Of a DNA stretch of 10,710 nt, positions 1-5,559 are shown in pieces. Positions within the stretch are counted from its first letter, which is position 1; each line of letters begins with the position of its first letter. The stretch comes from Nanobdellati archaeon (GTDB lineage: Archaea; EX4484-52; JAADEF01): contig WAOB01000073.1 in NCBI GenBank assembly GCA_015521505.1, positions 1 to 10,710 of the forward strand, in the 5' to 3' direction. A model generated the notes under the pieces. It saw only the letters and a program-made list of their open reading frames with translations. It had not been told where the DNA came from and did not search any database. Both the position numbers and the translations under genes were made by a program.

Positions 1-1
1 A

Positions 2-820
2 TCTATACCTTTACTTTACGACAATGTAGGCATCTCCACCACCTCACCACAAGCAAAACTCCACATAAAAGGCAAAGACCCTTCTACTGGTTTGAGTTTG
101 TACACTGAAGAAGGAGATGTGAATTTATCTGGTGTAGTGTATGTTAATACAAGCACTTTTAGAGGAGGCATAGGATTAGGAAAGAAATACAACATACCTT
201 ATAATCCAGGATCACCACCTTATCTTGTGTATATAACACCTTACGAACCAAACACAGGCTCAGCGATAGAACTTAAAGCTAATGGATCTCAGAATCGATA
301 TCCTCACGGACCTTATATTGATTTCAGTAATAATATAACTGATGAGTATGATGTTAGGATTATGCTTTATAGTGATAATGCATTAGGAATAATAGGGGGA
401 AACCTGGGCATAGCAACTACCAATCCAACCTATACCTTACAAGTAGGGAATGCTGGTGATGGAACATCTGCAATAGCGAATGCGTGGAATACATTCTCAG
501 ATGTAAGATTTAAGGAAAATATAACAACAATAACTAATGCCTTATCCTTAGTTAGACAATTAAGAGGAGTTAAATTTAAGTGGAAAAACTCATCAAAGGA
601 AGATATAGGTTTGATTGCTCAGGAAGTTGAGAGTATTTTACCAGAGGTGGTTTATGAAGATTCAAACGGTTATAAAGGCATTGCCTATGATAAGTTGGTT
701 GCTGTTTTAATTCAAGCAATAAAAGAACAGCAAGAGATTATAGAGAAGCAAAATCGTACAATACAGGCAATACTCTTTGAACTTTGTAATTTGAGCCCTA
801 ACACATCATTATGCAACTAA
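2..820 (+). CDS. Fibre-like protein with C-terminal S74 (endosialidase-type) chaperone, 5' end outside window
   Basis: The reading frame is open from the left edge, so the gene starts upstream; 272 residues are visible. Visible residues 8-24 hold a tail-fibre motif (NVGISTTSPQAKLHIKG), and a second copy (GGNLGIATTNPTYTLQVG) lies near 132-149. From about 165 comes a peptidase S74 / intramolecular chaperone domain: SDVRFKENI, then KFKWK, GLIAQEVESILPEVV and GIAYDKLVAVLIQAIKEQ. It runs into a short coiled coil and a tail with two cysteines. In phage tail spikes this domain drives trimerisation of the fibre and then cuts itself off before a Ser. The Ser (codon 497-499) and the Lys five residues later (512-514), matching the known Ser-Lys pair, are both present. 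No membrane segment is visible. A TTG at 92 could serve as a start, but the homologous frame continues upstream of it. It could be a cell-surface or a viral fibre; no other viral gene is in view. Confidence 0.85.
   Translation, partial: SIPLLYDNVGISTTSPQAKLHIKGKDPSTGLSLYTEEGDVNLSGVVYVNTSTFRGGIGLGKKYNIPYNPGSPPYLVYITPYEPNTGSAIELKANGSQNRYPHGPYIDFSNNITDEYDVRIMLYSDNALGIIGGNLGIATTNPTYTLQVGNAGDGTSAIANAWNTFSDVRFKENITTITNALSLVRQLRGVKFKWKNSSKEDIGLIAQEVESILPEVVYEDSNGYKGIAYDKLVAVLIQAIKEQQEIIEKQNRTIQAILFELCNLSPNTSLCN
23..150 (+). repeat. Direct repeat, copy 1 (fibre module)
   Basis: These 128 bases match 10233-10360 with 7 mismatches by eye and no gaps. The block encodes the NVGISTTSPQAKLHIKG motif, a linker and GDVNLSGVVYVNT in the same frame of both fibre genes. 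Similarity stops abruptly after base 150, where the two proteins become unrelated. This looks like a shared, recombining module and not a mobile element, since no terminal repeats or target duplications are visible. Confidence 0.9.
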
Positions 821-823
821 AAC

Positions 824-832
824 TATTTAAAG
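824..832 (+). promoter_or_regulatory. TATA-like box, probable leaderless promoter
   Basis: TATTTAAAG is centred about 28 bases before the ATG at 856. With the usual archaeal TATA-to-start distance of about 26 bases, transcription would begin within a base or two of the start codon. No ribosome binding site lies between them, which agrees with a leaderless mRNA. Inference from spacing only. Confidence 0.45.
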
Positions 833-855
833 ATTTAGATGCAAAATAATAAAAT

Positions 856-1560
856 ATGGATCCTAAGAAGGATAATGTGTTTTTTATTTTGATTAGTTCT
901 TTATTAACTGCTATAAAAGAATGGAGATACTTAATAATCTTTATGTTTCTTGGTATTCTGAACATTTACTTACTTATAACTTCCGGTTTGGATATACTAA
1001 CAAATACAAAAAGTATTATTTACATTTTTACTTTTGTGGTTTTAATATTTGGTTATCATCTCTCTTTAGGATATTTGGGAAGAAAATCTTATGGCAAGAA
1101 ACCTTTAGAATTTTTTGATTCAATGATGAGAGCATTTTATTCTACCGTGATCTTTTTATTATTCTTTGTTTTGTGGTTTGCAACAGTATATGTTCTTTCA
1201 AAATTTATTGACAGTATTGTCCTTTCTGTTGTACTTTCATTAGTATATGTTATGATCTCAACATCAGTTATATTAGAAAACATAAAAGTATTCTTTTTAG
1301 AAAAAGAGATTTTTTCTCTTTACCATGTATTTTTGAGATTAGGAAACATTAGGTTTTTGGCTGCATTTTTCATTACTTCCCTCTTGTCTACTCTACTTTA
1401 TCCTTTAGGTTCTTTACTTAGCAATTTGCTGGGTAGTACTCTTACTTCATTATTATATTATAATCTTCTCTACTCTATAATAAACGGGATTATTGTTGGT
1501 TATATCACTTTGTTTATAATAATTTTCTTCTTTAAGACTATTGATCTAGAAAACGAATAG
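856..1560 (+). CDS. Six-helix integral membrane protein, unknown function
   Basis: I do not recognise this 234-residue protein. It is strongly hydrophobic, with likely membrane helices near residues 24-44, 53-74, 93-115, 119-141, 166-188 and 201-227. A short charged N-terminus (MDPKKD) and a charged loop at 76-86 (RKSYGKKPLEF) lie between them. No catalytic motif, transporter signature or cofactor site stands out. The ATG at 856 follows the fibre gene by 35 bases and sits about 28 bases after a TATA-like box, suggesting its own leaderless transcript. Its last 23 bases overlap the 3' end of the opposite-strand gene, another six-helix membrane protein. The even hydrophobic pattern and a normal stop argue for a real gene. 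Confidence 0.75.
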   Translation: MDPKKDNVFFILISSLLTAIKEWRYLIIFMFLGILNIYLLITSGLDILTNTKSIIYIFTFVVLIFGYHLSLGYLGRKSYGKKPLEFFDSMMRAFYSTVIFLLFFVLWFATVYVLSKFIDSIVLSVVLSLVYVMISTSVILENIKVFFLEKEIFSLYHVFLRLGNIRFLAAFFITSLLSTLLYPLGSLLSNLLGSTLTSLLYYNLLYSIINGIIVGYITLFIIIFFFKTIDLENE

Positions 1561-2140
1561 AGTATTTTAATATTAAAGATATTACTATAAACAGTGCTAT
1601 AGAAATATAGAATAATTTTACAATTAACGAAACATTCATAGAACTAAGGAAAAGTAAACCTATGCTTGCTGTTATCAATGCAAAACTAGAAAAAAGGAAT
1701 AGCCAAATTCCTTTTTTGTTATCTTTACTCCATTCATACTTTCTTTTAAAAGAAACCCTTTCTTTACTAAATATCAGAATACTAGATAGAGAGATAATTA
1801 ACAAAATTATTCTTTGGTATTCAACTAAATCATTGCCTTTCATAATGTTTGTAAGAAGATAAAAACAGATGTATTGGATAAATAGTACAAGATGAGAAAC
1901 AATATTTTTGATTCCTTTATGAAAGTATGGTAGTAAGATAAAAAAGAAAATTAGCACAAAACCATTTATCAATAAGAGAGATCCGAATGCAAGCTTATTC
2001 GCATTAGAATATAATCCAAAAGCTGCTAGTAGCATATTAATTAAACTAAAAACATAACTTAGGTACTGTATGGTTTTTTCAGAAATTGATATAATATCTA
2101 CATTAATTTTTATCTTTGCTTTTGCTTGTTGTTTATTCAT
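1538..2140 (-). CDS. Six-helix integral membrane protein, unknown function, downstream of trm56
   Basis: This 200-residue protein has a basic N-terminus (MNKQQAKAKIKINV) and likely membrane helices near 24-43, 50-73, 81-99, 110-125, 144-167 and 170-193. A strongly charged loop at 126-143 (KERVSFKRKYEWSKDNKK) is probably cytoplasmic. I chose the ATG at 2140 over the in-frame TTG at 2146. A full GGTGAT ribosome binding site lies five bases before the ATG, and the TTG would sit on that site. The ATG overlaps the end of trm56 by 8 bases, so the two genes are very likely co-transcribed and translationally coupled. I see no family signature; membership in the trm56 operon does not reveal a function. 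Its 3' end overlaps the convergent gene by 23 bases. Confidence 0.75.
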   Translation of the reverse strand: MNKQQAKAKIKINVDIISISEKTIQYLSYVFSLINMLLAAFGLYSNANKLAFGSLLLINGFVLIFFFILLPYFHKGIKNIVSHLVLFIQYICFYLLTNIMKGNDLVEYQRIILLIISLSSILIFSKERVSFKRKYEWSKDNKKGIWLFLFSSFALITASIGLLFLSSMNVSLIVKLFYISIALFIVISLILKYSIRFLDQ

Positions 2141-2654
2141 TGACAATCACCGTTTTACCTTTAGGAGAGGGAACAATCTTTATTTTGCCTTTAATGTTCT
2201 CTATCTTTAAGTTACATTTATATATTTCATACATGAAAACTGCAAATGCTGTTATCTCAGAGTGTGGTTGGTTACCTATTGATATGTTGTAGTCAGAAAC
2301 ATCATACACCCATCCTGGAACTTTCTCTGAACCCACAATAATGCATAGATTAGCATCTCTTAATTTTTCAATAACTTTTTTGTAGTTTTCTCCATACATT
2401 GTTAAATGTACTATCTTATATCCTTTATTTTTAAGATCTTTCATTTTGAGTTTGGGGTTTTTTACATATTCTATCTTATTTATTGTCTTTCCCCATTTTT
2501 CTTCCATTGAAGTTATGTTCTTTTCGAGAACACTATCTTTCTCTCCAGAGTAGTATATTTCCTTCACATTAAATATTCTGGCGGATAAAAACAGATGAGT
2601 AGTAATTCTTTTATCTCTTTCTTTTCTATGACTTAATCTGAATAATAATATCAT
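2133..2654 (-). CDS. trm56: tRNA (cytidine-56-2'-O)-methyltransferase, aTrm56 family
   Basis: This SPOUT-family enzyme uses S-adenosylmethionine to methylate the 2'-OH of C56 in the T-loop of tRNAs, stabilising the tRNA elbow. The family is archaeal. At 173 residues it has a length normal for the family. Landmarks in order: RLSHRKERDKRITTH at 6-20, with the basic N-terminal signature; HLTMYG at 83-88; IIVGSEKVPGWVYD at 105-118; IGNQPHSEITAFAVF at 126-140, the deep-knot region binding the cofactor and dimer partner; and KIKIVPSPKGK at 157-167. The ATG at 2654 has a GGTGAT site just upstream (2663-2658). The membrane-protein gene at 1538-2140 overlaps its end and is probably in the same transcript. 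All diagnostic motifs are intact, so the enzyme should be active. Confidence 0.93.
   Translation of the reverse strand: MILLFRLSHRKERDKRITTHLFLSARIFNVKEIYYSGEKDSVLEKNITSMEEKWGKTINKIEYVKNPKLKMKDLKNKGYKIVHLTMYGENYKKVIEKLRDANLCIIVGSEKVPGWVYDVSDYNISIGNQPHSEITAFAVFMYEIYKCNLKIENIKGKIKIVPSPKGKTVIVNE
2146..2151 (-). promoter_or_regulatory. Ribosome binding site GGTGAT that fixes the start at 2140
   Basis: On the minus strand GGTGAT is followed by TGTCA and then ATG. GGTGAT is complementary to the archaeal 16S rRNA 3' end (ATCACCTCC). It lies inside the last codons of trm56. The same site with the same five-base spacing precedes the gene starting at 8907. Confidence 0.8.
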
Positions 2655-2727
2655 ATAATCACCATAAAATATTTATACATCTTTATGACAATATATTTTT
2701 ATATAAGTATTGTTTGGGTGAGGTAAC
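2655..2727. promoter_or_regulatory. Divergent promoter region between trm56 and minD
   Basis: The 73 bases hold two TATA-like boxes: TATTTATA at 2670-2677 and the palindromic TTATATAA at 2699-2706. With about 26 bases from box to start, the left box would give rightward transcripts from near 2700 (leader about 28 bases, GGTGA site at 2717-2721, six bases before the minD ATG). The right box would give leftward transcripts from near 2676 (leader about 22 bases, GGTGAT at 2663-2658). Each box would thus lie on the start site of the other promoter. Because the right box is symmetric, it could instead give a leaderless minD mRNA. Confidence 0.45.
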
Positions 2728-3501
2728 ATGACAAAAATTATTGCCATCGCATCAGGTAAAGGAGGAGTGGGGAAAACTACATTGACAACAAATCTTGCAG
2801 CCTCGTTGGCAAATCAAGGTAAAAAAGTAGTTGTAGTGGATGCTAATCTTTCAGCACCAAATTTAGCAATACATCTCGGCATACCAACCGTATCTTTAAT
2901 AACTCTTAACGATGTAATGAAGCATAATGCATATATAACACATGCACTTTATAAACATCCATCTGGATTTTATATTGTGCCTGCAGATTTAGACGAGATA
3001 GAACATAATTACGGGGGATTAAAACATGCTTTGAGACAATTATTAGGTAATGCTGACATAGTTATATTAGACGCAGCGCCTGGAGTTAATAAAGAAGTAG
3101 ATGCTGCAGTTAAAGTTGCTGATGAAGTTCTATTAGTTGTCACCCCAGATGAAGCATCTTTAAGAAATGCAATTCTTCTAAAAAGACACATCGATGAATT
3201 AGGAAAATCAGTTACGGGAGTGGTAGTTAATCAGGCAAAGAATGTTCATTATGAATTAAGCGATAAAGAGGTTGAAGAAAGACTAGGAGTTAAAGTTTTG
3301 GGAAGAATAAGATATCATAGAAAGTTTAGGGAAAGTATAGCAGTAGGAATGCCTTTCGTTGATATAGCAAGAGGAACAGAACAACAGATGATTATAGAAA
3401 ATATAGCAAAAGCAATTGCAGAAGGCAAACATGAAAATCTGTCTTTATGGCAAAAATTTGTTGCATTTTTAAATAGAGATATTGTAATTTGGAGTGAATA
3501 A
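2728..3501 (+). CDS. minD: MinD/ParA-family ATPase (deviant Walker A)
   Basis: A P-loop ATPase of the MinD/ParA group (257 residues), a class that dimerises on ATP and positions proteins or structures at the membrane. Visible motifs: deviant Walker A GKGGVGKTT at 10-18 with signature lysine K11 and catalytic-loop K16; the A' segment VVVDANLSAPNL at 35-46; Walker B VILDAAPG at 112-119; and VVVNQAK at 165-171 for base contact. The C-terminus (about 237-250, SLWQKFVAFLNR) looks like an amphipathic helix, as in MinD membrane-targeting tails. The DAN (not DAD) in the A' motif is an archaeal-paralogue trait as I recall it, so a role in cell division proper is not certain. Archaea carry several such ATPases. 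The next gene starts directly after its stop and encodes a membrane-anchored protein, a plausible partner. Confidence 0.88.
   Translation: MTKIIAIASGKGGVGKTTLTTNLAASLANQGKKVVVVDANLSAPNLAIHLGIPTVSLITLNDVMKHNAYITHALYKHPSGFYIVPADLDEIEHNYGGLKHALRQLLGNADIVILDAAPGVNKEVDAAVKVADEVLLVVTPDEASLRNAILLKRHIDELGKSVTGVVVNQAKNVHYELSDKEVEERLGVKVLGRIRYHRKFRESIAVGMPFVDIARGTEQQMIIENIAKAIAEGKHENLSLWQKFVAFLNRDIVIWSE
3491..3496 (+). promoter_or_regulatory. Ribosome binding site that decides the start of the next gene
   Basis: GGAGTG lies six bases before the ATG at 3503. The in-frame GTG at 3494 sits inside this site, so ATG 3503 is the better start. The site lies in the last codons of minD, which points to translational coupling. 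Confidence 0.6.
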
Positions 3502-3502
3502 A

Positions 3503-4108
3503 ATGTGGGAGATTTTCTTTTTTACAGGCATTATTTTTTTATCTCTCGGATTTTATGAACTTAAAAAAGTTAAATTTTCAAATGCAGGTTTATCTCCTAT
3601 CTTAGAACATAAGGCCAATGCTTTGAGGGAAGATAATAAACCAACAGTTATACCTTTGAAAATAACGGTGCAACCAGAGGTTCAGAAAAAGGATAAAAAC
3701 CAAAACAATATATCTTTTGTACCGTTAGAAGACACACAAAATATAGAGAGCGACATCGAAGAGAAGAAAAGACTATGGGAAAATCATTGGATAGTTAAAA
3801 AAGTTAAAGAGAGATTTGAAAATAAAGGTGAAACGGCTTTTGTGGACGATTCCTCACAACAACATCCTAAAAATAATAATGTTCAAGTTTTCAGCTCCTT
3901 GTTAGAGAATGTTGAGTATAATGATTCAGCAGAAGACATAGAAAAAAAGAATATTGAGCAAACACCTTTACATCAAGAAGAACCACCTTCCAATCTATCC
4001 TCTACAATACAAGAAGATGCGAGTTCAGATGCAGGTAAAGACGAAAAACCAGAAGAAAAAGAGAAGAAAGAGAAAGAGTTCGATCCTTTCGAGGTGTTAG
4101 GATATTAG
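3503..4108 (+). CDS. Membrane-anchored charged protein in the minD operon, unknown function
   Basis: 201 residues from the ATG at 3503; three more if the GTG at 3494 were used. One hydrophobic segment spans about residues 4-18 (IFFFTGIIFLSLGFY). It is followed at once by basic residues (ELKKVK), so the long remainder should be cytoplasmic. That remainder is rich in Glu, Lys, Asn, Gln and Ser and looks mostly disordered. A possible helix lies near 82-106 (EEKKRLWENHW, then VKKVKERFENKG), and a Glu/Lys-rich stretch precedes a distinctive end, FDPFEVLGY. I recognise no family. The start codon comes one base after the minD stop and the translation signal lies within minD. An anchored tail with a short terminal motif next to a MinD-type ATPase suggests a membrane receptor or effector for it; this is inference. 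Confidence 0.72.
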   Translation: MWEIFFFTGIIFLSLGFYELKKVKFSNAGLSPILEHKANALREDNKPTVIPLKITVQPEVQKKDKNQNNISFVPLEDTQNIESDIEEKKRLWENHWIVKKVKERFENKGETAFVDDSSQQHPKNNNVQVFSSLLENVEYNDSAEDIEKKNIEQTPLHQEEPPSNLSSTIQEDASSDAGKDEKPEEKEKKEKEFDPFEVLGY

Positions 4109-4251
4109 ATCTTGTCCGTGAGTTTGTTATGAGAAATTTTTTCCATCTCTCTTATCCTAATTGCTATCATCTTGTTTATCCTTTGCACTTCTTTCCAATT
4201 CCCTCTTAACACCATTTGCCTTTTCATCTCTTGCAATGTTTTCAAATCCAT
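4105..4251 (-). CDS. Small basic helical protein, 48 residues, unknown function
   Basis: A short reading frame encodes MDLKTLQEMKRQMVLRGNW, continues with KEVQRINKMIAIRIREMEKI and ends at a TAA. It is highly charged, rich in Lys/Arg and Met, and most of it should form one or two helices. Support for it being real: the ATG at 4251 has a GGAGGG site nine bases upstream, an in-frame stop precedes it, and codon use resembles its neighbours. A TATA-like TGTATATT (about 4297-4304) would start transcription near 4276, just ahead of the binding site. Its stop overlaps the convergent membrane-anchored gene by four bases, the same tail-to-tail packing seen at 1538-1560. The composition would suit a nucleic-acid or ribosome-binding protein, but no family is recognised. 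Confidence 0.55.
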   Translation of the reverse strand: MDLKTLQEMKRQMVLRGNWKEVQRINKMIAIRIREMEKISHNKLTDKI

Positions 4252-4260
4252 AGAGCCCAA

Positions 4261-4266
4261 CCCTCC
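4261..4266 (-). promoter_or_regulatory. Ribosome binding site of the 48-residue gene
   Basis: GGAGGG on the minus strand lies nine bases before the ATG at 4251. The spacing is slightly long, but the match to the archaeal anti-Shine-Dalgarno is good. It is the main evidence that this small frame is translated. Confidence 0.5.
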
Positions 4267-4408
4267 TATCCACTTTATTTTGTATTAACTCATTTCAATA
4301 TACAGCATCGTGTGTATCATAAATTATTACAAAAAATCTTTTTAAATTTATCGCTGATTCAATGATGTGATATTAAAATAGTTGGAATTTTATATATTTA
4401 AATATTTC

Positions 4409-4438
4409 TATACTGTATCATATATCTTATACAGTATA
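4409..4438. repeat. Perfect 10-bp inverted repeat with 10-base spacer after thyX
   Basis: TATACTGTAT (4409-4418) and ATACAGTATA (4429-4438) are exact reverse complements separated by CATATATCTT. Each arm is also nearly self-complementary (ATAC-N-GTAT), so the site could be read as two copies of a 9-base half-palindrome whose centres are 19 bases apart, about two helical turns. It starts one base after the thyX stop. It could be an operator-like protein-binding site or an mRNA 3' hairpin. No T-run follows on the thyX strand, so a simple terminator is less likely. The other 157 bases of the gap (4252-4408) are very AT-rich, with a 12-base palindrome ATATTTAAATAT at 4394-4405, and I see no tRNA or further gene there. 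Confidence 0.7.
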
Positions 4439-4439
4439 T

Positions 4440-5504
4440 TTAATTGCTAATTTCTATTACTTTTTTCATGATCATATCATAAATATTTTGTGAAAATGCT
4501 TTTATTTCCCACTGTGCATGCTTTTGCATTCTTTTTTGACAGAACTCTAAGAACCCATCTATTTTCGTTGTTTTAGTGTTTGGTTTTTTCAACAACCCGC
4601 CCATTACAATTACAGATCCGGTGTTGGTTGGTAATATACTCCTCGAATCTTCTCCTTTGATTTTGTACTTTTCTATTAATTTCTTATATGTTTCGTAACT
4701 TCTCTCTATAATTTCCACATATTCCTTTAATGCTTCTTTGTTCGAGTATATTGTGTGGGGTATTGATATAAACAATCTCTTGTTTTTATTCGTATGAAAT
4801 ATCACGTATCTCTGGCTTTGTTGCTGATATCCAAATGATTGGTGCCTTACTAATTGGTGTGTGGATGCCCTGCCTATATATTCTAAGACAAACAATGCCG
4901 TTCCATTTTCCACTTCAGTATCGTAACTAAAATCTATCATATATACACGAGGTTTGTCCTCTGATATTCTTTTATTTAAAATATCATAGAGTATTATTTT
5001 CTCACTTTTATTTCCTAAATTAACTTTTTCAATTTCCCTTCTATCTAATATCTCTATAGGACTTAATTCCACATCTCCGTACTTCTTTATAAGATATTCA
5101 AGACCTTTATTATAAATAGCATCTTCTATTATATGTCTTGTTGTTAGCAATATTTTATGTTCATTCTGCCAGTAATATGTATGTGGATTGCCATTAACAT
5201 AAGAATAAACAACTTCTGGTTCTGAATAGTCATCCAATTTACCTATAAAATGATACATTCCAAAAGGAGATGTATGTCTTTCTTCAGGGTGTTCTGATGT
5301 TAAATGAAACGTGTTTTTTATATATTCATAGAACTTTGCCAATGTGTTGTATCTCTCTACTATCTTGTTGTTTTCTTCATCAATAATCTCATATAATGGC
5401 CTTGCGGATACATCTATTTTAGCCAATCTACAATATGTTATTTTTCTTAGCGCGTTTATAAGAGATTTTTCATCTAATATTCTATAACTCTTTATTCTTT
5501 CCAT
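4440..5504 (-). CDS. thyX: Flavin-dependent thymidylate synthase (ThyX), divergent, long form
   Basis: ThyX makes dTMP from dUMP using methylene-tetrahydrofolate as carbon donor and FAD with a reduced nucleotide as reductant. The family signature RHRx7S appears at 220-233 as RHQSFGYQQQSQRY, preceded by EYIGRASTHQLV (208-219). The serine (S230) and the closing SQRY are kept, but the third position is Gln (Q222) and not Arg. Downstream, SRSILP (287-292) and RMQKHAQWEI (325-334) match the conserved substrate-binding C-terminal part. At 354 residues it is longer than the usual 210-260. The extra length lies mainly N-terminal to the signature, and TSPFGMYHF at 78-86 may be the SPFEH-like motif displaced by an insertion of roughly 100 residues. 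It is transcribed divergently from reverse gyrase across a 55-base gap. Family assignment is firm; full activity is less certain because of Q222. Confidence 0.87.
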   Translation of the reverse strand: MERIKSYRILDEKSLINALRKITYCRLAKIDVSARPLYEIIDEENNKIVERYNTLAKFYEYIKNTFHLTSEHPEERHTSPFGMYHFIGKLDDYSEPEVVYSYVNGNPHTYYWQNEHKILLTTRHIIEDAIYNKGLEYLIKKYGDVELSPIEILDRREIEKVNLGNKSEKIILYDILNKRISEDKPRVYMIDFSYDTEVENGTALFVLEYIGRASTHQLVRHQSFGYQQQSQRYVIFHTNKNKRLFISIPHTIYSNKEALKEYVEIIERSYETYKKLIEKYKIKGEDSRSILPTNTGSVIVMGGLLKKPNTKTTKIDGFLEFCQKRMQKHAQWEIKAFSQNIYDMIMKKVIEISN

Positions 5505-5559
5505 ACTATCACATAGATATATTATTTGGTAAATGTTTTAAATTTTATTATTTAATGAT
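5505..5559. promoter_or_regulatory. Short divergent promoter region between thyX and reverse gyrase
   Basis: Only 55 bases separate the two starts. A TATTA-type box at 5516-5524 (GATATATTA) would place the reverse gyrase start near 5546. A TTTAAA core at 5537-5542 would place the thyX start near 5513, with TGTGAT just before the thyX ATG as a weak binding site. No clear site precedes the reverse gyrase ATG. The boxes again lie about where the opposite transcript would begin. Inferred from spacing only. Confidence 0.35.

Noticed and set aside
2..820. Provirus remnant
   Set aside because: Apart from the fibre-type proteins there is no integrase, capsid, portal or terminase gene and no attachment-site duplication; neighbours are cellular housekeeping genes. 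A virus outside the window cannot be excluded.
4409..4438. Intrinsic terminator of thyX
   Set aside because: The stem is AT-rich and no T-run follows on the thyX strand; kept as an inverted repeat of unknown role.
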